Positions 22,319 to 35,272 of a DNA stretch of 64,000 nt are shown piece by piece; the first letter of the stretch is position 1, and every line of letters starts with the position of its first letter. Origin of the DNA: Escallonia rubra (Eukaryota; Streptophyta; Magnoliopsida; Escalloniales; Escalloniaceae); assembly GCA_033065855.1 (NCBI GenBank), contig JAVXUO010002328.1, forward strand, positions 226,501-290,500, in the 5' to 3' direction. Below the pieces are notes generated by a model. It was not told where the DNA came from. It ran no database searches and was given only the letters and a program-made list of their open reading frames with translations. The position numbers and the translations under genes are program-made.

Positions 22319-25300
22319 ATGGCGAATTTGAGAAGGGCTATATCGTATACCATACCTCGGCTTCTTGGTTCAGCTAGCAGGAGCTACGTCACCGTTTCTC
22401 CGGTCGCCAGTCACGCCTCTTCCCGGTAAAATTTGAACAGCAATTTGAGAAGGGCTCAATTCATTATTTATAAATGTGGAGTTTTTAACGTTTACCCTTT
22501 TGTTTCAGGCCCTTTCTGGGATCAGTTTTTCGCTTGTATTCTTCTAAAGATAACATAAGTTTAGTGGATATTGATTTGTCCAATGAGGAGAGCAAGAGGC
22601 GGTTGTTTAACAGGTTTGAATTATAATAACTCGGTATGTCTGCAAAGAACTTTTTTAGGGCTGTGCTGTTTTTGTGATCTTGGTGTATATTTTGGGTGCT
22701 GTTTAGGCTGTTGTATAGGAGTAAGCAAAGAGGGTATCTTGAGCTGGACCTGATTTTGGGGAAATGGGTTGAGGACAATGTGCATTCCATGGATGAGAGT
22801 GGAATCAAATCGCTTGTTCATGTCCTTGATGTGGTAAGATTCCCGTTTTTTTTTTCTTAGTTTCAGATAGCTGCATTTGTTGATTCAGATTAAATGCCTA
22901 TATTGAGTTATTAGGTGCCCACCATGGTATAGTATGTAAATTATCCCATATTGATTTTAAGAATTACTGACAGTCTTTAATATGGAACTTTTACACTCTT
23001 GAAATGCATAAATATTGGGGGAGCATTTTGGATCTGGACCCCTTATGTTTGTTCTTCTTTGTTTATGTTTAATTTTGCATATCTTTGTTGTTGGTTGTTC
23101 TTCAGTCGCCACAATCTTTTTGTTCTTTTTATTGAGTGTAATCTAAGAAATCACCTGATTTTGATTTCTCGTTAGATAGATAAAGTCACTCACACGTAAT
23201 ATCAGAACAATTTGTAGACCTATCTTATTTGAGCCTATTATATTTTGGCAACTTAAAGAGTTTGTTGGCAACTTTACGACGTCCGCTTATTCGTTTATGA
23301 AATACGTTGATGGGAAAAGAGCTTTGCCATGTGTTCTACTATCTGAAAGTACTATACTGTTTGACATCATGCAACCTTTCATTTTCCCATTACTTGTTCC
23401 ATAATTTGGAGTTCCACTCCACGTTCTCTGAGTGTTGACAGCTGGTAATGCTCTATTGTCTGCCTCGAGTATCAGAGGCATCCTCTTCCCTCTCCTGCCC
23501 CATCTTCAACCCAAACAACCGCACATGAACACCCGCAGCAGCAAGCACCCCCCAACTTAAAGTTAAACATAGAAATCCCGGTAAAGTAAAATGAAAAAGT
23601 TAAAAAGAGGCATTCAGTGTTACTCTGTTGGAATGCGGGCGTTTAGAGAACAGTTACTTTACATTTTGTTAACTGTTTGCAGCAGAGGTTACACTTATTA
23701 CTTATTAGAGCCTGCAGCTGATCCCTGGCTTTTTCTATGGGGAATATGTGCTTATTTTGGCAGCTGAAGCTATTTGTTATGTACTGTACTCGGGGTAATC
23801 GATCCAACCGAAAGAATTTTGCCTCTTAGCTTACTTTTCTTATGGACATTTCCTCATCTAATTAAGTAAATAAAATAAGGTTTCTTAAAGTTAGTGTGGA
23901 CGGGTAAAACTAAGATAATTCTAGACATTCTACTGGATGAGGGAGCCCGCAGCTGATATCCTACGTTGTCCATGCATGCTTTAGAAGTCATGTATGTAGA
24001 AACACTAATCATTCACTTCAGGAAAATATGGTTTGGAAACTTTTTGGTTTTAAAAAGATTTTAAGGCAATGACCTCTTTAAAAGTTGGATAAATGTCATG
24101 GAAATGGTGCTGCCATATCTGTTGATCGCGTTAGCTGATTTTCAAGGCTAAATCAAGAAATTGTTTCAGTCGTGAAGCCCTTTTTGTTCCAAATAAAAGT
24201 GTCCTTGGTAGTTAATGGAGCCTTCAGCTGCTGATTGGAGACATTTGTTCTTCTAAGTTCAACGGGATAAGGGTATTTAGGGGAAATATGGGTTTTACAG
24301 GGATATGTTCTTGGACTTCGTTTAGGTAAATGATGGTCAAAGAGTAGAAATCGGCATTGTACATCAGGTTTTAAAGACCAAGTTTTCTTAATTTGATTTT
24401 TGTTGGTACTTTGAAAATATCTGAGCTTTTGTTCCTTATGAGTTCTGATATTGACCAACCTTTATGGAGGTGATGCGCGATTCCTTCTCGTTCTTCTCTA
24501 AATCTTCTACGAACTAAAGCTATGCAGTAAAAGCTCCACTGAGAAGTAGGAACTGAAAGGTGCCAGGTAAGGGTTGAATCTAGACCGACTGTTAAGCCAT
24601 GTACATTATACAGTACAAGATATGCAACCATAGTAAGATATTATTGCATAATTAGCATAAGTTTCAGCTATAATGTCCGTTAGAGCATAGTAGCATGTGG
24701 AGAAAGAAGTGTTTGTGGGTGGGGGGCAAGGGGAATATAGAAGGAGAACTTGTGTAAGTTTTGATCCGCACAAAAAGGCCTAACTATCTGGGCACTATCT
24801 CAGAGAGATGCTTGTTTGGCCGGGGCTGAGCTACAGTTGTTTTGTCTTGTGCCTGATGGGAAAGGATTCTTATGGACTTTGCCCATCTGTAAAGGAATTT
24901 GTCTAAAAGGTTTTTCTTCGACATCAGAAGGGCAAGGTAGGCTTTGGAGCTGTTGTTTGCTAGGTCTCTTGATGACGTATATGGACCCCTTCTCATTATA
25001 TCCGCTGGAACCTTGATGATAGGAAAATATAGCAGAAACAGCATGAGGTTCAACAAGAAAAAGAAAAGGGAAGAAACTAGAAATGAAAGATGTTGAAAGG
25101 ATAGAGAACAAATCAGGGTTGGAAATTAACACTGAAAGAGAGTTTCAATTTTGAAAAGAATGAGGAGAGGCGAGTATGTGACTGCAGGCCTGCCAGGAGA
25201 GGGTGGGGGATGGAGTTACTGTAAAATGAGAAAAGAAGAAAGGGGGGGGGGGGGGGGGGGAAGAATAAGAAGGCCTTGTCTTTTATGGCAGTGTCTTCAT

Positions 25301-26502
25301 GAAGGTTGCCAAAGTTCTCTGTCTAGCACTTTCTTCTTTAGTGTTTAGTTTGAGGAAGAGTGAGAGGCCAGAAAGAGTGAATCTATACATGAGAAATATC
25401 CACGTTCACCTTCCAGTACACAAAGAAAGGCTATCCAAGAGGCCAAATAGGCATCACTGGACAGAAGAGAGACTTTAATTTCTCAATGGACGCAAGTTCC
25501 TCTTCTGCCAGACATGAAATGATTGTATATCCAAACCATTGTGAAACAGCGAAACTTAAGTGTGTCTATGGTTCAAGAAGCCCCGAATAATTTTTGGATT
25601 TTTGTCGGTCAAGAAAGGCATATTGGGTTGCTGTCCATTAACTACATGTATTTGAGGCTGATCAAGATCCATTTAGGTGCTTTCTCTGCTCATTATTGTT
25701 CAAATGGGTAGTAGAATGCCGGGTACGCTTTTTCCTTTTATTCATGAACATTGGTCGAAGTAAAAGTGGAGAACCAAGCTTTTGCCAATAAACCACTATT
25801 TCTGGTGCCACCTTCCTCTCAATTTGCTCTCTAGATCAGCATGGCTACACCCTTGCTTCTTGATCTGCTTGTAAGTGTCGATGTCAGCTGTTCAACTTTG
25901 CCTTAGATGAAGCTCGATGTCTTGAATACAGCCTCCATAAAGGTTGAGTAGCACCACGATGCCCGCTCTTTTTAAATTTTTATTTCCTCATCTTTTTGAG
26001 GTTGTGAGGAGGCAGGTCTTAGGTGTGGTCAGCATCTTGTCGACTGTCGACCCAAACCGTCCTGCTAGCAGGCGACTATGTCAATATAAGAATAGCTGGA
26101 GTAATGCCCAGTATATAATCATCACAAGAATATAACTTAAGAAATATTTTTCCTGTTGTGCATTTTGATTATGCTCTTTTGTTTTGGACTGCAGGAAAAC
26201 CCAGATCTATGGAAGTGGCTAACCGGTCAGGAGCAGCCCCCTGAGGCAATCAGCACTAATCCCGTGAGACACGATCTTAAAATGACCCATCTGTGAATAT
26301 TCCTTTGTTATTTATTCATTCGCCTGCTCACTCTTCTGATTAATTTTCCATTTAGGTGTTCGCTGCAGTTCACAAGAAGGTTATGAACAACCTCAACAGC
26401 CACGCTGCTCCTGAGACACGAGCAACACCTGGGCAGCCATGGGTGAGAGGATGGGATGATTTCAAGAAAGGCCGAGACAGCCCTATAGTCGGGAATCAGT
26501 AG
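22319..26502 (+). CDS. SDHAF2: Succinate dehydrogenase assembly factor 2, mitochondrial (SDHAF2/SDH5), 184 aa
   Basis: Five exons join in frame: 22319-22425, 22509-22613, 22707-22833, 26195-26263 and 26356-26502 (107, 105, 127, 69, 147 nt). Exon 1 encodes an Arg/Ser-rich, acid-free N-terminus typical of mitochondrial targeting. The Sdh5 domain starts at about residue 70: NRLLYRSKQRGYLELDLILG, HSMDESGIKSLVHVLDVENP and DLWKWLTGQEQPPE. The C-terminus GQPWVRGWDDFKKGRDSPI is the plant-specific tail. SDHAF2 helps attach FAD covalently to the flavoprotein subunit SDH1 of complex II; the RSKQRG segment is the conserved interacting loop. Intron 3 is unusually long (3.36 kb) and contains a 19-G run. 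No defect is seen. Confidence 0.94.
25242..25260 (+). repeat. Poly-G run (19 G) in SDHAF2 intron 3
   Basis: Uninterrupted G-run following a purine-rich GAAAAGAAGAAA stretch. Run length may be affected by sequencing error. Confidence 0.9.
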
Positions 26503-27065
26503 CTCTTCTCGGTTGAAGGTTATTAACTATTACAAGATTATTAGGTCATGTATATCAGCATATTTTCTGTAACATCTTAGTATAAATAAGGCACCAAGAA
26601 AGAGTGAATAAGATTGAGAGTTATGGGGGACCCTTCCGTCTTTGGCCGTCTGCTGTTGTATTATTAGCACTGTATATCATAAGTAAGATCATTTTAAGAG
26701 ATGCCCTACCTTAGCTTATGATTCTGCTATGTATATGCACTCCCTCGTTTGGTCTAATAAGTATTCATCAGCTTCTGAATCATTTTTGAGAAGTTAATTG
26801 CGTGGATGATGATTAGTAGAAAGCATGTGTTTCAAGGATTTGGGTTAAGCTAATCGGACCGAAAAACGTACATAACCAGAGTGAATTTCCATTTTCTTCA
26901 TATAAATCCTTTCATCTTTAGTTTTATTATTGACAGTTTTACCTTGTCTTCTTTATCAAGCTGAGGAATCTTATCCGAGATACATAGTGATATAAAACCA
27001 ACCGCACAAACCCCCCTCTCTCTCAAACATAAACACACCCAAACACACAGAATTCTGAACGAAAA
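26503..27065. other. Intergenic between SDHAF2 and the At4g14100-like gene
   Basis: Holds the SDHAF2 3' UTR and the promoter and 5' UTR of the next gene. No coding region is recognised. Confidence 0.6.
26991..26997 (+). promoter_or_regulatory. TATA box of the At4g14100-like gene
   Basis: TATAAAA lies 69 bp before the start codon at 27066 and is followed by a C/CT-rich stretch (CCCCCCTCTCTCTC) at the expected transcription start distance. Position and sequence fit a plant core promoter; the start site itself is inferred. Confidence 0.65.
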
Positions 27066-28644
27066 ATGGTACTTCCATACAAGCTCATAGCCATTGTCGC
27101 CTTCCTCGCCCTTCTCTTTGATTCTTCCTCGTGCCTCCCTTCAATTGCGTCAAAATCGACAGACCCATCTCCAACAACGTGGCCACTCCAGTTCCACTCC
27201 ATACTCTTCATGAACAACAGCGGAAAGCTCCAAAAGGTTGACCTCTGGTACGACTGGCCCAATGGCCGGAACTTCAACATAATTCAGAACCAGCTGGGAA
27301 AGCTTCTCTACGATCTTGAATGGACCAACGGCACTTCCTTCTACTACACCTTGGATTCTAACCGAGAATGCAGAGTCATGCATTTCCCGGTGGGGATCCT
27401 CGGACCCAATTGGCTCCAAGGTGCGAACTACCTCGGCCAGAGGTACATGGACGGTTTTCTCTGCAACGTTTGGGAGAAGGTTGATTTCATCTGGTACTAC
27501 GAGGATGTTGTCTCCAAGAGACCAGTTTATTGGGCTTTCTTTAACGGTACACTATTTCCTTCGTTCCTGTGTGTTTCCCTAATCGTGGCATAAAAATACT
27601 TTACGCTCATTAATTATCTCGAAAGTCTTGCCACTCGTTAAATCTCATCCATTGGCTGTAATGCGTGCCGGTACAACTACTGAATCGAGTGTTTTTTATT
27701 CGTGAATTCTGTTTCTTGTGAAATTTTTTCATGAAACCCTCTCTTGGAAGTTTTTCAGTTGAACGGTAAATAAGATGGTTTTTGGGATTTATGAAAATGA
27801 ATTTTGTTGGGGCATTAGGAGGTAAAAAAGATAATAATGCTTGGTCAAATCATTTTACCAGCAAGGTGGTTCTGGAAAGTTATTGACGAAAATGACTTTT
27901 TGTTAGATCAATCGAAAGGTAAAGAAGATAATGATATTTGGTCAAACCATTTTACCATCAAGATGGTTTCGGAAAGTCATTTATGAAAATGAATTTTGTT
28001 GGAGCATTAGAAGGTAAAACCGACAATGATATTTGGTCAAATCATTTTACGTTCGAGTGATCAAACTAGTACGATGTATAGTGCACTCAAAGCTGCTAAT
28101 ATGAAGTTGCTGCTTCAAAAAAATTCAGCCAAACACACAACCAAAGCGACGTTTGGAAATGCTTGGCGCCCTCATCTAAGCATGAAAAGCAATCGATTAT
28201 GCCTTTTTGGAACTTTTTTCGCTCTTCCAATGCTTCCATAAGAGGGTTTTCATGTTCTTTCCATACGCACAATGGTAAACTTACAGGTACTACGGCCTGA
28301 AATCTCGTACGAGAAAATCACTGTACTGGTTTTTCTCCGAGACAAGGCCATTTTCTTTGTATAATCTGGCCAGTGATCACAATGTAGAGGCTTCAGGTTT
28401 TGAGTGCTTGCAATGGAACTTGACTTAAAATTGGAGTGTTTCAACTGCAGGAATGACTGCACATGTGATGACATTTGAGGTGGGAAAGGTGCTCGAGGAT
28501 CCCAACTGGCAAGCCCCTGTGTACTGCTTTAAAGAGGCTGATGATGAAGAGGAACAGAATCCTTCACTTGAGTCTGTGGCCGGTAGCACAACTGGTTCTC
28601 ATGGCCGTTTTCTTAGAGGAGCTATGGCTCTTTCACTAGACTAG
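27066..28644 (+). CDS. At4g14100-like secreted protein of unknown function, 224 aa
   Basis: Two exons, 27066-27546 and 28451-28644, join in phase 1 (the Gly codon is split) to give 225 codons including stop. The N-terminus is a clear signal peptide ([19 protein letters not shown]). The body matches the plant family represented by Arabidopsis At4g14100: [74 protein letters not shown] and [20 protein letters not shown]. The family is often labelled a putative glycosyl transferase, with no direct support that I know. Several Asn-X-Ser/Thr sites and conserved cysteines fit a secreted glycoprotein. The C-terminal acidic and Ser-rich tail is variable. A 96-bp tandem repeat lies in the intron. Confidence 0.9.
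27750..28055. repeat. 96-bp tandem repeat in the At4g14100-like intron
   Basis: AGGTAAAA-type landmarks recur at about 27820, 27916 and 28012, exactly 96 bp apart. Each unit continues with GATAATRATRYTTGGTCAAA, CATTTTACC and GAAAATGAATTTTGTT. There are nearly two full units plus partial units on both sides. Confidence 0.88.
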
Positions 28645-30156
28645 ATATCCTCTGACTGTAATGAGTTGTCCCTCTTACTGAGACTGGTTTTAATTACGCC
28701 TTCCAATAAATTCAAGTTTAGCATCCAATTCTTGTTTTTATTTTTGGTGAAATGAGAATACGAATTCGTGAATATTAGCATCCATACTGCAAAAATCCAA
28801 TGCGAAGCTCCTCTGGAAATCAGGTTGATGGCCTTTCCGACTATTTTCGTATTTTCGGAAAAGAGGAAAAGGATGCAGCGGAAGAAAAGATGAAAGCACG
28901 TTAACTTCGAATACATTGTCCATATTAATGTAATAAGTTTGGGACATAATAACTTTGTTAAACTTTTCAAAACAGTAAACAAATGTTCTTTTAGACATTA
29001 ACATTGCAAAAGGATATGAATTTCAAGGAGAAGCTACAATTCTCCCGATATATAAAATATTTTTCATTGTACATGCTTTAGGGGAAAATTTTCATCTATT
29101 ACTTTTAAGCACACAAAAGTTCAATAACCTTGAGCATTTTTTTTTTCTTTAAGCGGAAAAAAAACTTAATACCATTTGATTCATTCGAGAGGATTGAACA
29201 CTCTAAGACCAAAAGTACAATACTACAATGCTACTCCACTATCTTTTATTCACCATCCCTTGAAATAGTCATATTCTTAGAAATTTATGTTTTTGTGATT
29301 GAAATAGTCATATTCTTACAAATTCATGTCGTACCTGATCATAGAAAAAATTCTCTTCAAGCGAACCAGCCTATCCTATGTATGGGGCTTACGCGGCGGT
29401 TGAAACAAAGACAACACATTTGGTTGTGAATTCCAATATGGCAGATAGCTAAAGGCATATATCTGCACAGACCAATCAATAGTTCAAGTCACACACTCCC
29501 ATAATCCATTTTCTCTTCGGAAAATTCCCTTCAACTATTGATGTCAAATAAATAATATTGCGGAGTTGAAGGGAAATATCCAATTACATGTCTTATTATT
29601 TTCAATAATCCATACTTGTAGCAATGAAATAGTTATATAAAGTTTTTGTACTAATTCTATCGTTCCTATGATATTTGAACCCAATAATCATTCTACTTTA
29701 TAAACCATCAAAAAGATTGTTAAATATCTATACCTCAACATATTTTTTCTTTATTTACCAAAAAAAAAAAGGAAAAGGAAAAATAAAAATAAAAAACAAA
29801 TGCATTAAAGTCAAAGCCACTATTTGTCGCAAAAAAGTTAGCTTTTCGCCTGTACTGTGTGTAAGGTACCAGACAGAGGGCAGAGATTCGGAACCCGATA
29901 AGAATTTGGAACCCGACATCATCCCCATAAGCTGGAGGAGGAGCAGCAGCAGGAGCAGGTGCAGGTGGAGAGCCACGATTCAGCAGTACAAGAACCCTTT
30001 CTCCTGGTAGAAAAGATATACACAAACAAGAACCCCTTCTTTTGCAATTCCACTACCCAGTAATACAATGATGGGTTAGGGATAGAAGGAGCACTGAGTG
30101 CGTGCGCGCGTGTGTGTGTGTGTTTTGGTGGGTTTACACCTTTTGGACGGGGCAGT
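28645..30156. other. Intergenic between the At4g14100-like gene and CRL
   Basis: AT-rich sequence with no gene recognised. GAAATAGTCATATTCTTA is repeated at about 29263 and 29301. A purine-rich GGAGGAGCAGCAGCAGGAGC stretch near 29935 and a (GT)n run near 30110 precede the CRL start and are probably in its promoter or 5' UTR. Confidence 0.5.
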
Positions 30157-33100
30157 ATGTGTGTCGGCCCGAACCAGAACGGGTGGACCCAAGCCAGGGG
30201 GTTGGTGGTGAAGACGCTGTTACTAATCGGAGGGGCAATCCTGGTGAAGCGGCTCACCAAGTCCACCACCCGGTGGGACCACGCCCGCATCGTCTCGCGG
30301 TCCCTCAGCGGCGAGAAGGTACTACTCCGACTGCCCTCAGTACAACTCCCTACGGGGGTTTATGCATATCTGGATATAATCTTAATTGTTGCCAATCTTG
30401 AAATGGGTAGTTCTCAAAGGAACAAGCTTCAAGGGATCCTGATAATTACTTCAACTTGAGGTACTACCTCTTGTGCGTCTGTGTACTGCATCTACTGCTG
30501 TTAGTACCATTATTTCAGAATGATTGTTAAGCAAATTTGCCCTATTGTGCACTTTTTCTATGTATTATGATTTGCGTTTGATAAATTTTTGTCCCCGGAC
30601 TTCTTAACTTCGGTAATCCTTGCTGGAAAGGTTGATGTCATTTCTTGTATAGCTACTTTAACGAGCTAATATCGACTCATCAATGATATTATATCCCTAA
30701 CCTTCCACAACTTGTTTGCCAAGTGACGTGGCCGTGGCACTTTTGAAGTAACCGTGTGCCCTGCGATGACAAACTGTTTTCAAACAAGTGGACCGTATTA
30801 AGCGGCATCATTTCTAGAACTGACTTTTGGGACTAATGTTGGGATCCCTATCATTACTCACTATAGAATCAGTAGCTTTTCACGTAAAAAACGCATGATT
30901 AGGTGAAGTTTGGAGGTTTACCTAATGATTTGGGGATTATATGCAACTCTTTGCAGATGGCTTTCGTGCCCGGCTGCGGAAATGGTGGACGGTTCGAAGG
31001 TTTTATACTTTGAACAAGTAATTACTGCTTGCAGCCCATGCAATTTTTGCCACTTAGTTCTCTTCCTGTTGTGCGATTTTGAGGAATCTCTCTTTGTGTT
31101 GACAGGCATTCTGGAGGACGCCTAATAAGCCCTACAGGCAGGTAGGCCGCCGGCTGACTACATGTTGAACTTTACTGGTTGGGGATCATTTAACTACTTA
31201 GTTTATCTCTGCTTGCTTGTATGTAACTTTTTTAATTAAAGAATCTGCCACCATTATCTGCGACGGGGTAATTCCAATGCCCATTGTTGGTTCTGTTGCA
31301 AATTTTTGAAGGTTCGTGGAATTAGTAAGGAGACAAAGTCATTATTATACACTAACTAACATAAAGAGGGCATGCAGGAAAACCTTTCAAATGTAGCATT
31401 ATTTATACTATATGAACATGCTGTTGCAAATACCTTTCTTTTCAGCTATTGTTCGCTCTCTCTTCCTTCCCTTCACTGTTTCAAATACCAACTAGAGCCT
31501 TAAGTCAATATGCAATAAAATATAACATTTGAAGTACTTGGGTTATTGCTGTTATAATTATTTATAAATTATCTTCTTTGTTAGAGTTGGCTATACTATC
31601 ACTTTTGTAGGAAAATTTCTCCTTGAAAATTGCTGACAGCTTTCTCATTTGCAGAGATTTTATATGGTTAAGCCTTGTCCAAAGGAGATGAAATGTGATG
31701 TTGAGGTGGGTTGTTCAATTTACCTTTTTCCTTTTCCTGAATGCTTCAAGGTTTCATAGGTTACATCTTTTAACAGGAATAATATTCTAGGATTTTTCTG
31801 CCTGTCAATAAACCGCATTAGAACATTCTTGTTTTTTATTAAGAACGGCACACAAGACACGGTTGGGTGTAGTTGAGAAAATCATCACCAGTTGTGTAAG
31901 GACTGTTGCTTATATTCGTTCTCAAGTGTCTCGTTTATGTCAATAAAAAAGAGTAGGAAGGAAAAATTGACGAGGGGCCAGTGCAAAAATGCCATGAGAG
32001 CGTCTCGACTGCCACTAATATACCATAATCTTTACATATGCGGCATCTATTGGAAGGACCTTATCTAAACTTGCAAGCTCATGCTGATGTCAAAGTTAGA
32101 AAGACTTGCGAGTAGCGTTAGATAAGTACTCCAGCAGCAGAATGTAAACCATGGATGAAGGGAAAGGAAGGACACGCATTTGGGTGTGTAAGAACAAAAT
32201 CAGCCTATGAACTACAAGCTTGATTAAGTCCAACAGTTTAACAATAAAAGCCGGAGGAAGCAGGCCCAGATTTTTTTTACTAGCTTGTTCTTGAAGATGC
32301 GCAGATTTTTGTGTGGCAGTGAAAGGCGAGACTTTTTGATGTATTGAAATGTCAACCTCCACTCCCCAAATCCAAATGTTTTTACTGCATGCAAAGGGTT
32401 ATATCACTCTTTGAATCATAGTACGTTATTAGGCTGGATTTTAATTTCATGTCATGATTGATTTGTATTTTTAAGGAACTAACTACTCTATTATGCGGGA
32501 TTTTTTGAAAATGAGCTGTATGATCTGGAGAACTTGAGATAAGATGAGCATTTTTTTGTGCAGTGGAGCGTTAAATTCTCAATTAACTGCTCTAGAAAGT
32601 GACTGTATAGGTGGTTGTCTTAGATATGGAGTTGTAATACTGTGGAGGGACTTTGTTTGTTCTTCTAGCTTGCAAGTGTTGATTCGAGCTTATGACTCTG
32701 TTGTTCTGTAATTCGAACCCCCTCCCTTTCTTCTCTTCTCTCTCCCCGTTTTCCTTGTGTTGGTGTTATATTTCCCGAATTTGTTGTATGGACTTCATAT
32801 CAGTACTTAGATCCAAATAACATCCAAGCATGTCTAACTTTTACAGCTTAGTACATATGCCATTCGTGATGCCGAGGAGTACAAGAATTTCTGTGATCGC
32901 CCAAAGGATCAACGCCCACAGCCTGAAGAAGTGATTGGGGTGAGCCTACAAACATTGAAATTATATTCGTAGTGTTTATCTACATGCTCAAACTTGGATT
33001 CTGTACATTTTTATCGGACCTTGTGGATATTGTCTCTGAGGAGCAAGTTGTATATGCACCCCACTAGCATGAAATATTTAACCTTAATTGAACTTAGTTG

Positions 33101-34408
33101 GATGGACTGGTAGTGCGGGAGAAAAAAAATATCTTTTGGTGGTTTAGTTGGGATGAGCAAAGAAATCAAACAAGCAGAAAGAGGGTTCTGTTGATAAAGG
33201 TTATCTAGATATTTTTATCCACACTGTTTAACTCTGGAGCAGCATAGATTGTTAAAACATAGCTAGTATTGTCAGTCACAAGTTCTTCTGTTAGAGCGTT
33301 ATGTGGAAGAACACCATGGGACAGCAGAAGGGGCCAACTTTTTAGCGATAGATGCAGTCGTATGAGAATTTATAGCAGTGGAATTTCGGAAATTATTAGG
33401 TATCAAAGCAAGGGAGAAAAGAAAATTGGGAAAACAAAAATGTAATGGTGGTTTGGAGACTGGAGACCACCAAATTTGGATAACAATTGGGAGAAAAAGG
33501 TGGAACAATAAATTCCAAGCGTTGTTCCATGACCTTGATCTCTTTGACTTGGCCATTTCATGGTTGAGCCAGCTTCAGTTTTAATGCAGACGAATCGACT
33601 TGACGCGACTGGGTGATCCTATAACACCAGGGGAATATGACCTTTTCAGGATTGGGCTGTTACTCAAAGTATCTAGGGTGTTTATATATTCGTCATCAAA
33701 CCACGCGCTTTTAGAATCTAATCATACCAATGCTTTTAGTGCTCCCCTTGATATTAGAAGCTTTTGTTTTATTGGTAAACTTCACTATATGCAGGACATT
33801 GCAGAACATTTGACTACGGTGCATCTCAAACGCTGTGAAAGAGGGAAACGCTGCTTATATGAAGGTTCAACACCATCGGACGGGTTCCCCAATTCATGGG
33901 TATTTTGCCTGTCAATCCCATACTTCGTTTTAACTGTGTAATGCCGCCATGATATGTATATCTGGCGTAACCAGTTGGAGCGACTTTTTGGAGAATCTTG
34001 TTACCGGTGATTTCTTGTCCACTTATACTTTTTTGTTGTCTGTTTTTAATCTGACAGAATGGTGCAACATTCTGCACTTCAGAATTCGCGGTAATGAAGA
34101 ACAACGAGATACATACTTGGGATAGGGGCTATGATGACGATGGAAACCAAGTAAGTAGTAAAGACATTATATTTAATCCGAAAAACTTCAGGTTCTAAGC
34201 ATTGGCAGTTTGCTTAAGAATAAACCAAAGGCCCCGTATGATGGTTCTGTTGCTTGTCCATGTATTGCAGGTTTGGGGAGTGAAGGAAGGCCCGTACGAG
34301 TTTAAGCCTGCACCTTCCTCAAGTTTTGTTGACATGTTCTCTCCTTTAAATCTGCCACCTCAGTCCATGGACAAAAGGATAGAGGGCTCATTTGTCCTCC
34401 AAGAATGA
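30157..34408 (+). CDS. CRL: Chromophore lyase CRL (CRUMPLED LEAF), CpeT/CpcT family, 262 aa
   Basis: Nine exons join in frame: 30157-30318, 30411-30460, 30957-31017, 31106-31141, 31655-31705, 32847-32939, 33795-33899, 34058-34150 and 34271-34408. The protein starts MCVGPNQNGWTQARG, then has a single membrane segment at about residues 17-31 (LVVKTLLLIGGAILV), the known outer-envelope anchor of CRL. The CpeT/CpcT domain follows: RWLSCPAAEMVDGSKVLYFE, QAFWRTPNKPYRQRFYMVKP, STYAIRDAEEYKNFCDRP, HLKRCERGKRCLYEGSTPSD and GATFCTSEFAVMKNNEIHTW. Cyanobacterial relatives attach bilins to phycobiliproteins; the plant protein sits in the plastid outer envelope and is needed for plastid division and protein import. 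Length equals the Arabidopsis protein as I recall it. No defect is seen. Confidence 0.95.
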
Positions 34409-35272
34409 TCATTAACCGCAACCACACTGTAAATGCTCTATATATTTTCGCTTTATCAGTATTAAGTTACTCGTTGTTTTCCTAGTAGGAAATGTATCAA
34501 CATATTGACAAACGTGGTGCAATATGGAATGTGAGTTTTGTCATTCACTTGAGGATTTTTAGATGTCAGCTAGTTCCGGTCTCTTGATCTCATACCAAGA
34601 AGTTTTGGACTAGCGGAGGTGAAGCATTACACCTTATAGTATAGGCCAGGCCCAAATAGCCTCTATGAACCCATAAAATGAAGTGAGGATTGGTGGCTGA
34701 AGCCAAATATTCTGGCTGATGGGAAAATTGAAGAGGATTTTGAGCAAGGAATGTGCCAAAACATAGAAAGCTCACTACTCCACCTTGATCATAGATGGTG
34801 GGGGGGTGTTCGATAACTTTCTGAGAACCCGTCTTCTGTTGTGATTTTAATTATTACTTTTACAGGTTTTTAAAGAATGTACGAGCATGATAATCTCTCA
34901 CCACCTTATCATCCGCTTTAAAGAGCTTTAAGATTAATGTCTTTTGTTTATGCGAACCCCAAAATGGCTTATAATATTCTCGAGCTCGATCTGCATAAGC
35001 TACGCTTTCTATTCTCTGTTGTTTGATATTCTCTTGGGTTAACGAAAGTGAGGTATGCATTAGCCTATCTTGGATATGCATAGGATACAACATCTTCCTT
35101 ACGGATAATGCTCTCTTGATTCATCATTTAGGCAAGATATGATTCGTCCAAGTTTTGATGTTCATATTCGTTTCCTAAACCAACCACAGAGAATCTACAA
35201 ATGAAATGGGATTACATGAATATCTCTGTAGGACTTAAGAACATGTAAGGGTGATTATTGCCTTCATCCAAC
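34409..35272. other. Convergent intergenic region between CRL (+) and the rubredoxin gene (-)
   Basis: Contains both 3' UTRs. No coding region, RNA gene or repeat is recognised. Confidence 0.55.
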
